Below, piece by piece: positions 1 through 5,439 of a DNA stretch of 7,081 bases. Each line of letters begins with the position of its first letter. Within the stretch, counting starts at the first letter, position 1. The notes below the pieces were generated by a model. It saw only the letters and a list, made by a program, of their open reading frames with translations, was not told the origin of the DNA and searched no databases. The DNA is from Mollicutes bacterium (lineage in GTDB: Bacteria; Bacillota_I; Bacilli_A; Izemoplasmatales; Izemoplasmataceae), in contig PUKL01000003.1 of NCBI GenBank assembly GCA_003552275.1, positions 1 through 7,081 of the forward strand, written 5' to 3'. A program made the position numbers and the translations under genes.

Positions 1-14
1 AGATGATCAAAGGT

Positions 15-42
15 TTTTTCCGTGCTTTACGCAACGGAAAAA
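15..42. repeat. Inverted repeat around the ffs -35 region
   Basis: Two perfectly complementary 9-base arms (15-23 TTTTTCCGT and 34-42 ACGGAAAAA) flank a 10-base loop that contains the likely -35 hexamer of the SRP RNA promoter. Neither strand has a U-run after the stem, so it does not look like a terminator of an upstream gene. It could be an operator or chance; nothing else in the window repeats it. Confidence 0.35.
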
Positions 43-54
43 GTGAGGTATGAT
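26..54 (+). promoter_or_regulatory. Probable sigma-70/sigma-A promoter of ffs
   Basis: A -35-like TTTACG (26-31) lies 17 bases upstream of a -10-like TATGAT (49-54). Transcription would begin near 61, a few bases before the 5' arm of the SRP RNA hairpin. A 12-base perfect palindrome, TGGACATGTCCA (54-65), covers the predicted start site. Placement matches a dedicated promoter for the RNA gene. Confidence 0.65.
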
Positions 55-64
55 GGACATGTCC

Positions 65-176
65 AATCCCCGCTCAGGCATCCTCATCCGACAGGGAGAG
101 GTGAATCAGGTCAGGTCGGGAACGAAGCAGCCTTAAGCCTTCTTCCTGTGTGGGTGGGGATGCCTGAGCGGGGATT
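65..176 (+). ncRNA. ffs: Signal recognition particle RNA, small bacterial type (4.5S-like)
   Basis: This is the RNA of the signal recognition particle. It binds the Ffh protein and helps target membrane and secreted proteins co-translationally to FtsY and the Sec translocon. The diagnostic Ffh-binding stretch is at 109-132: GGTCAGGTCG, the GGAA tetraloop at 119-122, then CGAAGCAGCC. The closing pairs C117-G124 and G118-C123 keep pairing although the second is swapped relative to E. coli (C-G there), a compensatory change. The ends form a perfect 18-bp stem, 65-82 with 159-176, and an inner helix pairs 91-95 with 145-149. At about 112 nt it is a single hairpin with no Alu domain. It is followed at once by a terminator, so it is a one-gene unit. 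Exact mature ends are inferred from the stem. A short reading frame across it (22-291) is spurious. Confidence 0.95.
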
Positions 177-186
177 GTCATCAAGG

Positions 187-215
187 GAGCGACCAATCCG
201 AGCGGTCGCTTTTTT
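187..215 (+). terminator. Intrinsic terminator of ffs
   Basis: A GC-rich stem pairs AGCGACC (188-194) with GGTCGCT (204-210) around a 9-base loop, and a run of six T follows (210-215). This is a classical Rho-independent terminator, placed 12 bases after the end of the SRP RNA hairpin. It insulates ffs from the downstream operon. Confidence 0.92.
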
Positions 216-260
216 CATCCGTTCATCCGGGAAGTATTTATCAGGCTTGAGCCTTAAGTG

Positions 261-289
261 TTTACTAATGGAACATTTGAAGATACAAT
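261..289 (+). promoter_or_regulatory. Probable sigma-A promoter of the mnmG operon
   Basis: TTTACT (261-266) and TACAAT (284-289) are separated by exactly 17 bases, which fits a vegetative promoter. The predicted transcription start is about 296, leaving a leader of only about 14 bases before the ATG at 310. The rest of 217-309 shows no gene. No competing promoter of equal quality was seen between 217 and 309. Confidence 0.6.
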
Positions 290-297
290 GATTTTGA

Positions 298-305
298 GTG
301 GTGAT
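298..305 (+). promoter_or_regulatory. Ribosome binding site that fixes the mnmG start
   Basis: GTGGTGAT matches the 3' part of the extended Shine-Dalgarno sequence (GGAGGTGAT) with one mismatch. Aligned this way, the core ends at 301, eight bases before ATG 310. An in-frame GTG at 298 would lie inside this site and almost at the predicted transcription start, so it is unlikely to be the initiator. Confidence 0.6.
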
Positions 306-309
306 TCAC

Positions 310-2181
310 ATGTACGATGTTATCGTCATCGGAGCGGGCCACGCCGGTTGTGAAGCTTCTTTGGCTGCGGCACGGTTGGGCAAGAGCACGCTATTGGTGA
401 CAGGCAATGCCGATTATATCGCCGCCATGCCTTGCAACCCTTCCATCGGCGGACCCGCCAAAGGGATTGTCGTTCGTGAAATCGACGCCTTGGGCGGTGA
501 AATGGCCCGCACAATCGATGAGACCCATCTTCAGATGCGTCTGTTGAACTATTCCAAGGGACCGGCGGTCAGAGCCCTCAGGGCACAGGCGGACAAAGTC
601 CGCTATCCCGAGCGCATGAAAAAGAGCTTGCTCGCGCAAGACAATCTTGATGTGCGCGAACACTATGTGTCCGGACTCATCGTCGAAGATGACACCGTAA
701 AAGGGGTCGTCACTGATGACGGCGTCAAATATCTAGGACGAACAGTCGTCTTGTCCACGGGCACATTCATGAGAAGTCGCGTCCTGATCGGGTCCGAAAT
801 CGAGAAGCGGGGCCCGGAGGGTGAACAACCCTCCTTGACCTTGAGCCCCCAATTGGCGGAACTCGGTTTCAAGTTGGCCAGACTGAAAACCGGGACTCCT
901 CCGCGTGTGCACAAGGACACCATCGACTTCACAAAGACCGTACGTCACGACGGTGACGACATCATCCGTCGTTTCAGCTTGTATGCGGACACGGAATATG
1001 ATGTCGATGCACAATTGCCGTGTCATCTGACCCATACAACAGAAGAGACACACAGGATCATCGAGGCCAATCTCGACAAATCGTCCATGTACAGCGGTGT
1101 GATCGAAGGTGTCGGACCACGGTATTGTCCTTCAATCGAAGACAAGTTCGTGCGGTTTCGCGACAAGGATCGTCACCAGGTCTTCCTCGAGCCGGAAAGC
1201 GAGCGGACCGATGATATCTATATCCAGGGTTTTTCCACTTCCATGCCCAAAGATGTCCAAGAGGACATGGTCAGATCCCTACCCGGTCTCGAAAACGCCC
1301 GGATCACCAAATATGCCTATGCAATCGAATATGACGCCATCGACGCGAGACAACTGTGGCCGTCGCTGGAATCGAAGCCGGTGCGGAATCTCTATTTCGC
1401 CGGTCAGGTGAACGGAACGAGCGGCTATGAAGAAGCGGCTGGACAAGGGCTCATGGCTGGTATCAATGCCGCCAGAAGAATCGACGGCGAGGAGCCGCTC
1501 GTCTTGAAACGCAATGAAGCCTATATCGGCGTCTTGATCGACGACCTTGTGACCAAGGGGACCATCGATCCCTATCGTTTGCTCACTTCACGAGCGGAGC
1601 ACAGGTTGCTTCTGCGCAATGACAACGCGGATCTGCGCCTGATGGAAAAAGGGTATGAGCTCGGTCTTGTTCCCGAAGGGAAATATCTCCGATTCAAAAA
1701 GCGGCAGACGGACATCAAGGAATTGAAAGAGTTCTTGCGGAATGTCACTTTGTATCCCAAACCCGAGACCAACACATTATTGGAACAATTAGGCACTTCC
1801 CCCCTCCGTGACAAGACGACTTTTTACGACCTCGTGAAACGTCCCGAAGTCCGCTCCCGGCTAGTCCGTCATTTCCATGAAGGGGCCACATTCGCTGAAG
1901 AGGTGTTCGAACAAGTCGATATCGAGATCAAATACGAAGGATATATTAAAAAAGCCAACGAGCAGGCGGAACGTTTGCTGCGGCAAGAAAGTGTCACGAT
2001 ATCTCCGGACATCGATTACGATGATGTCAAGAACATTGCGAGCGAAGCCAGGGAGAAACTCAAGAAGATTCGCCCTCTGACATTGGGACAAGCCGCACGT
2101 ATAAGCGGTGTGAACCCGAGTGACCTCGCTGTCTTGCATGTCTATCTTCGTAGTCGTCGAAAAAGTGAAAATGGAGGGTGA
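310..2181 (+). CDS. mnmG: tRNA uridine-5-carboxymethylaminomethyl modification enzyme MnmG (GidA)
   Basis: MnmG is the FAD- and NADH-dependent partner of the GTPase MnmE. Together they install (carboxymethyl)aminomethyl groups at C5 of wobble uridine 34 in a subset of tRNAs. The 623-residue product has the usual family length. Visible are the N-terminal FAD-binding GAGHAG (residues 8-13), the family signature PCNPSIGGPAKG (41-52) with Cys42, the second conserved cysteine in YCPSIEDK (Cys273), and the second signature AGQVNGTSGYEEAAGQG (364-380). The TSRAEHRLLLRNDNADLRL block and a C-terminal helical domain ending LTLGQAARISGVNPSDLAVL complete it; this tail is the MnmE- and tRNA-binding part in known structures. 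The start at 310 is chosen from the ribosome binding site and from the canonical MYDVIVIGAGHAG N-terminus. It leads an operon with rsmG directly behind its TGA. mnmE, its usual neighbour, is not in the window; ffs lies upstream instead. Confidence 0.97.
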   Translation: MYDVIVIGAGHAGCEASLAAARLGKSTLLVTGNADYIAAMPCNPSIGGPAKGIVVREIDALGGEMARTIDETHLQMRLLNYSKGPAVRALRAQADKVRYPERMKKSLLAQDNLDVREHYVSGLIVEDDTVKGVVTDDGVKYLGRTVVLSTGTFMRSRVLIGSEIEKRGPEGEQPSLTLSPQLAELGFKLARLKTGTPPRVHKDTIDFTKTVRHDGDDIIRRFSLYADTEYDVDAQLPCHLTHTTEETHRIIEANLDKSSMYSGVIEGVGPRYCPSIEDKFVRFRDKDRHQVFLEPESERTDDIYIQGFSTSMPKDVQEDMVRSLPGLENARITKYAYAIEYDAIDARQLWPSLESKPVRNLYFAGQVNGTSGYEEAAGQGLMAGINAARRIDGEEPLVLKRNEAYIGVLIDDLVTKGTIDPYRLLTSRAEHRLLLRNDNADLRLMEKGYELGLVPEGKYLRFKKRQTDIKELKEFLRNVTLYPKPETNTLLEQLGTSPLRDKTTFYDLVKRPEVRSRLVRHFHEGATFAEEVFEQVDIEIKYEGYIKKANEQAERLLRQESVTISPDIDYDDVKNIASEAREKLKKIRPLTLGQAARISGVNPSDLAVLHVYLRSRRKSENGG

Positions 2182-2895
2182 ATGTCCGTGAAATCGACAA
2201 ACGAGAATGACATTGCGCCTTCCCAAGAGATTTTTCGTCGTTATGGATTTGCAATGGAACCAAGCACCTTGGCGCAGCTTTGCAAGTATCATGACTTTCT
2301 GCAAAACGAGAACCTAAAAATGAATCTGACCGCCGTCGAGGAGACGGAAGAAATCTATGAAAAACACTTCGTGGATTCGCTCATGCTCGGAAAAACGATC
2401 GATCTCGACAGCAAATCGCTCCTCGATGTCGGTAGCGGAGCGGGGTTCCCCGGTGTCCCTTTGAAAATTGTGCATCCGGACATCGAACTGACCATCGTGG
2501 ATTCCACACGGAAACGCATCCGCTTTTTGGAGAATCTGCGCGGCCTGTTGGGTCTTTCCTTCACGTTGCACCATGGACGTATCGAGGAATTCGACCGGAG
2601 CAACACATACGACATCGTGGTGGCGAGAGCCGTGGCCCGTTTGAACACACTGCTGGAACTTTGTCTTCCTTTTGTCAAGGTCGGCGGAATGTTCGTCGCT
2701 TACAAAGGAAGAGAATATCAAGAAGAGATCGAAGCGTCCGTCGGTGCCATGGAGACTCTTGGAGGACGACTTGGCAGAGTGGATGTTTTTGATGTCGCCG
2801 GTGCCACCCGGGCCTTGATCCATGTGGAAAAAATCAAGCAAACACCAGCGAAATATCCTCGCGAATTCAAGCATATCAAGAAGAATCCGCTTTGA
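2182..2895 (+). CDS. rsmG: 16S rRNA (guanine-527-N7)-methyltransferase RsmG (GidB)
   Basis: RsmG uses S-adenosylmethionine to make m7G527 in 16S rRNA, in the decoding region of the 30S subunit; in other bacteria its loss gives low-level streptomycin resistance. The 237 residues match the normal family length. The SAM-binding motif I is LLDVGSGAGFPG (80-91), followed by the acidic-loop strand IELTIVDSTRKRIRFL (101-116). VVARAVARLNTLLEL (146-160) and FVKVGGMFVAYKG (164-176) are further family blocks, and the end has the usual basic TPAKYPREFKHIKKNPL. The start ATG touches the mnmG stop. The GGAGG at 2173-2177 leaves only 4 bases to it, so GTG 2188 (10-base gap) is an alternative giving a protein two residues shorter. 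Translational coupling to mnmG is likely. A DnaA-box-like 9-mer lies near its 3' end. Confidence 0.97.
   Translation: MSVKSTNENDIAPSQEIFRRYGFAMEPSTLAQLCKYHDFLQNENLKMNLTAVEETEEIYEKHFVDSLMLGKTIDLDSKSLLDVGSGAGFPGVPLKIVHPDIELTIVDSTRKRIRFLENLRGLLGLSFTLHHGRIEEFDRSNTYDIVVARAVARLNTLLELCLPFVKVGGMFVAYKGREYQEEIEASVGAMETLGGRLGRVDVFDVAGATRALIHVEKIKQTPAKYPREFKHIKKNPL
2823..2831 (-). promoter_or_regulatory. Possible DnaA box (TTTTCCACA) inside rsmG
   Basis: TGTGGAAAA on the plus strand is TTTTCCACA on the minus strand, which fits the relaxed DnaA-box consensus TTWTNCACA. It is identical to both half-sites of the inverted pair before parA. It lies in coding sequence, so it may be coincidence. Confidence 0.25.
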
Positions 2896-2897
2896 TT

Positions 2898-2904
2898 GGA
2901 GGTG
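2898..2904 (+). promoter_or_regulatory. Ribosome binding site that fixes the start of the first membrane protein
   Basis: A perfect GGAGGTG ends its GGAGG core 8 bases before ATG 2911. This excludes the in-frame TTG at 2896 as the initiator, since that codon overlaps the site itself. Confidence 0.85.
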
Positions 2905-2910
2905 CAACTC

Positions 2911-4116
2911 ATGGCTCTTTCCATACGTGAAAACATGGACTACAGCCAAGTCCAGTCCGACAAGGAAGCGCAGATAAAAGAAATTTTCTATATGCGTCGC
3001 AAGTCCTTCTTCGTCAGCGTCGTCTTGGCGATTGTGCTCGTTTTGACCGTTATCGCCCTCTATATTGCCGAAGCCGCTGTCGCGTCCATGATTATCCACA
3101 GCTTTCTTGTTTTGGCGATTATCGCCCTGAATCTGCTTTTTTTCCGCTTCCCCAGGTTCTTTCCGGACATAAGACTCGCCGCCAGTTTGACGGTCTTGGG
3201 GCTGTATCTGCTCTCGTTGGGATTGATTCTGGAGTTGCGTGTACCGAGTATTTTCACCATTTTGTTCTTGAGTTATGCCATAGCGGCCATCTATCAAGAA
3301 GTCAGGTCGAATGTCCTCAACAACCTCGCTTTGTTCTTTGTCGGGATTACGATCATATTCCGTTTTCCCGAGTTCTTTCACACGGATGAAGGTATCACAC
3401 CTGACACCGCATATCTCTTCGTATTCCTTCTTGTGTTCGTCGCCTTGTTATCGATCTCGTCGTTCATCCTCTTGAAACGGAAACGGTATTTCTTCAAACA
3501 GCTCGGTCGTATCAAGGAAAGAGAACACAAGGTCATCGATATGGTCTTCCGTCTACGCGAGAATTATGCGGGGCACTCCTTCGACCACGAGGATTACTAC
3601 GATAAAATGGAGAGTTTTGCTGCGGAGTTCTCCCGTCACATCGGTGTGAGCGATGTGTTCAAAGAACGCATCGCCATCCTCCGTGAAATGGGAGATGCCG
3701 GCCCCGAAGAGTTGCTAAAGAAGTATAGCGATTACTCCATCGGGGATTTACGTGAACTCGCTCAATTGGAGTTGTCTAAGAATCGAAAGATGCGCTACGT
3801 CGCTTTTCAGGCCTCTCAGGCACCGCATGTGGAAATCAGCAGAAAGGACATGTTTGCGGAAAGATGGTATCCGACACTGAACCACTACAAGGACAGCTGG
3901 GAAGTGAAGGTTGTGGCTTTTGCGGTCTTTTATGCGGTATTGAAAACCGAAAAACCGCTCAGCCGGTCAATCACGGACAGAGAAATCATGGAAGTGCTGT
4001 CGCTTGAAGAGTTCACAAACCTCGTCCATCCTTCCCTTTTGGAGGTCTTCTACAACAACACGAACAAGTTCTTGGAGATTATCGAGCAATCATACGCGAA
4101 GGGGGGAGGGCAATGA
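2911..4116 (+). CDS. Six-helix membrane protein with a diverged, probably inactive HD-GYP-like domain (first of tandem pair)
   Basis: I do not recognise a named gene. The 401-residue product starts with a charged, positive N-terminus (MRRK at 28-31), then about six hydrophobic helices (roughly 32-53, 58-78, 88-106, 112-128, 136-152, 166-188). A basic KRKRYFFK stop follows, which puts both ends in the cytoplasm. The soluble part (about 200-401) follows the HD-GYP pattern. FAAEFSRHIGVSDVFKERIAILREMG (236-261) mirrors the first helices through the LHDIG motif, here LREMG. WYP (319-321) stands at GYP, VVAFAVFYAVLKTEKPL (334-350) at the 'ILAVADVYDALTSDRPY' segment, and VHPSLLEVF (372-380) at 'FDPELVEAF'. 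The His-Asp dyad is Arg258-Glu259, and both Asp of the later motif are Val339 and Ala342, so phosphodiesterase activity is unlikely. It lies 15 bases after rsmG, overlaps the next gene by 4 bases, and has the same length and plan as it. Fold assignment is by eye; function is unknown. Confidence 0.85.
   Translation: MALSIRENMDYSQVQSDKEAQIKEIFYMRRKSFFVSVVLAIVLVLTVIALYIAEAAVASMIIHSFLVLAIIALNLLFFRFPRFFPDIRLAASLTVLGLYLLSLGLILELRVPSIFTILFLSYAIAAIYQEVRSNVLNNLALFFVGITIIFRFPEFFHTDEGITPDTAYLFVFLLVFVALLSISSFILLKRKRYFFKQLGRIKEREHKVIDMVFRLRENYAGHSFDHEDYYDKMESFAAEFSRHIGVSDVFKERIAILREMGDAGPEELLKKYSDYSIGDLRELAQLELSKNRKMRYVAFQASQAPHVEISRKDMFAERWYPTLNHYKDSWEVKVVAFAVFYAVLKTEKPLSRSITDREIMEVLSLEEFTNLVHPSLLEVFYNNTNKFLEIIEQSYAKGGGQ
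3092..3100 (+). promoter_or_regulatory. Perfect consensus DnaA box inside the first membrane-protein gene
   Basis: TTATCCACA is the exact consensus DnaA binding 9-mer. It lies in coding sequence of the second predicted membrane helix region. One perfect copy in a 7-kb window is a few-percent event by chance, so it is only suggestive of DnaA binding in this origin-type region. Confidence 0.35.
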
Positions 4117-5318
4117 AAGATTTGATCTTGAAAATCAAGAACAGTGAATTTCTCTCCCCGGCGGAAGTTCTCCGGTTGAAAGTGTCTCTTGTCATGTTCT
4201 TTCTCCTTGTTTTCGGTATGTTGACGATACCCGTGTCCTTTTTCGAGGATTTCGCCATCGGGATCCGCATTCTCGTACCGTCTCTCTTCTTCTTTCTGTA
4301 TCTGCTCACTTTCTTGTTTCTGTTCTTCGACAAGCCGAGGTTGGCCATGCATTTCAGCATCTACACCTTCATAGGTCTGACAGTGTATTATGTCGACGGT
4401 GCCGGACAATTCTACGGCTATTTCCTGCTTTTCATCACCCTGACAATCATCATCTTTTATCAGGATATCTCCACATACATCATCTATGGGGGGGCGCTCA
4501 CCGCTTATGGATTGTATTTCATCCAATCCCACACCGAGATGTATTTCGGCACGGACGCCGCTTTTCCCGAGTTGACACCGCTCATCTACCAGTTCATTCT
4601 GGCCGGGTTCTTCTTGGTGTTCCTTCTTTACTTCATCCTTTCCGACAGCATCAACGAAAAATTGAATGAAGAATACCTGAAAAGCGAAAAGATGATTGAA
4701 AGATGCCGGTCTCTGGCCATGAAACAGTCGGAGGATATCGAGTATAGTCATAAGACACGCCCATTTTACATGGATGTCAAGTTCGAAACGGCTGTCAAGA
4801 ACATCAGCAAATTCATATTGAAGAAAACAAAACAGTACGACGAAAGCCAAGCCCAAAAAACCATACATGACATGGATGAGGTCGTGGATTTCTATTTCTT
4901 CTTGCACAATCGTGATGTAAAAAGCATCATTGATGCCGCGGATCCTTCTCCGGCAAAAATGTATGCAAGACAGTTCTCTAAATTCCTCCTTGATAAAAAC
5001 AATGAGATGAACACTGTCATCTATGATGTGCTCTCTTCTTTTGTCAAACCTTCCAACAATGAATTCAAGAGATTCCGCATTCATTTAGACGAACTTTTTT
5101 CATCAAGAACCAACCGGATACTCGCTCTTTGTTTCTTGTACAAGTTTTTACGCACCGAAGTCACACAACTCGACAAATGGGGCAGGTTGGATGTGAACAT
5201 GACCCATGAAGAAGTGAAACAGATCTTTCAGTCCAAACGCTTCCGACAATTCATTTCTTTTGAAGGTATGAACTTTTTCCTTCAGAACGAAAGACTGTTC
5301 CGACAACATTTGGGATAG
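4113..5318 (+). CDS. Six-helix membrane protein with a diverged HD-GYP-like domain (second of tandem pair)
   Basis: Unrecognised by name. It also has 401 residues, with about six hydrophobic helices (roughly 22-44, 52-72, 79-95, 101-116, 119-137, 158-176) and a cytoplasmic C-terminal part. It looks like a diverged paralogue of the preceding gene. Both carry a YQ[ED][VI] motif after the fourth helix (Y116 here, Y128 there). Both share the pattern [FL]Y-x-x-L-[KR]-T-E late in the soluble domain (LYKFLRTE 342-349 here, FYAVLKTE there). The soluble part again follows HD-GYP helices: TIHDM (250-254) falls at the LHDIG position and keeps a His252-Asp253 pair. At the later ADVYDAL segment it has CFLYKFL (340-346), so the Asp residues are Phe341 and Lys344, and no GYP motif is visible. 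Enzyme activity is therefore doubtful. The start ATG overlaps the previous TGA by four bases (ATGA) and follows a G-rich ribosome binding site (4101-4110), indicating translational coupling. The alternative reading is an unrelated all-helical cytoplasmic domain. Confidence 0.85.
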   Translation: MKDLILKIKNSEFLSPAEVLRLKVSLVMFFLLVFGMLTIPVSFFEDFAIGIRILVPSLFFFLYLLTFLFLFFDKPRLAMHFSIYTFIGLTVYYVDGAGQFYGYFLLFITLTIIIFYQDISTYIIYGGALTAYGLYFIQSHTEMYFGTDAAFPELTPLIYQFILAGFFLVFLLYFILSDSINEKLNEEYLKSEKMIERCRSLAMKQSEDIEYSHKTRPFYMDVKFETAVKNISKFILKKTKQYDESQAQKTIHDMDEVVDFYFFLHNRDVKSIIDAADPSPAKMYARQFSKFLLDKNNEMNTVIYDVLSSFVKPSNNEFKRFRIHLDELFSSRTNRILALCFLYKFLRTEVTQLDKWGRLDVNMTHEEVKQIFQSKRFRQFISFEGMNFFLQNERLFRQHLG

Positions 5319-5341
5319 TTTTCCACACGATGTGTGGAAAA
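5319..5341. repeat. Perfect inverted repeat upstream of parA; two opposed DnaA-box-like sites
   Basis: Ten-base arms TTTTCCACAC (5319-5328) and GTGTGGAAAA (5332-5341) are perfectly complementary around a 3-base centre. Each contains TTTTCCACA, which fits the relaxed DnaA-box consensus TTWTNCACA, in opposite orientations. No T-run follows on either strand, so it is not a normal intrinsic terminator, although a transcript of the upstream operon would form this hairpin directly after its stop codon. It ends about 40 bases upstream of the parA -10 element. It could bind DnaA or a dimeric repressor, or simply stabilise or end the upstream mRNA. Confidence 0.6.
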
Positions 5342-5378
5342 ATTACACGACAATCGTCATGATTTTTTCATTTTCATG

Positions 5379-5387
5379 TGGTAGAAT
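5379..5387 (+). promoter_or_regulatory. Probable extended -10 promoter of parA-parB
   Basis: TGG followed by TAGAAT forms an extended -10 element (TGnTATAAT type), with no convincing -35 hexamer upstream, as is usual for this class. The predicted start near 5394 gives a leader of about 45 bases. A weak TGTCT/AGACA inverted repeat (5393-5397 and 5414-5418) lies in that leader. No parS-like 16-mer (TGTTTCACGTGAAACA type) was found here. Confidence 0.5.
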
Positions 5388-5439
5388 TATTTTGTCTGAC
5401 ACTGCGGTTTTTTAGACATGTAGGGTAGGGGGATATGCT

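Noticed and set aside
22..291. Open frame of 89 codons across the 5' region
   Set aside because: It runs through the SRP RNA hairpin and its terminator, and the predicted peptide resembles no protein family.
944..959. Inverted repeat CGTCAC...GTGACG in mnmG considered as a parS site
   Set aside because: It lacks the TTTCACGTGAAA core and lies in ordinary coding sequence; no good parS match was found anywhere in the window.
2314..3381. Long antisense open frame (355 codons) over rsmG and the first membrane protein
   Set aside because: It is opposite two genes with clear starts and ribosome binding sites. The predicted product is low-complexity and charged, without recognisable domains, as expected from antisense of membrane-protein codons.
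4488..4494. Seven-G run in the second membrane protein (also seven C at 5817-5823 in parA) as a phase-variation tract
   Set aside because: Both are short, encode ordinary Gly-Gly or the conserved Walker B Pro-Pro, and the frames are intact.
4050..5084. Long antisense open frame (344 codons) over the second membrane protein
   Set aside because: Same situation: no recognisable family, and the sense frame has convincing membrane helices and coupling to its upstream gene.
5319..5345. The inverted repeat before parA as an intrinsic terminator
   Set aside because: The stem is AT-rich at its base and is followed by AATTACACG rather than a T-run, so it does not meet the usual pattern; kept only as an alternative.
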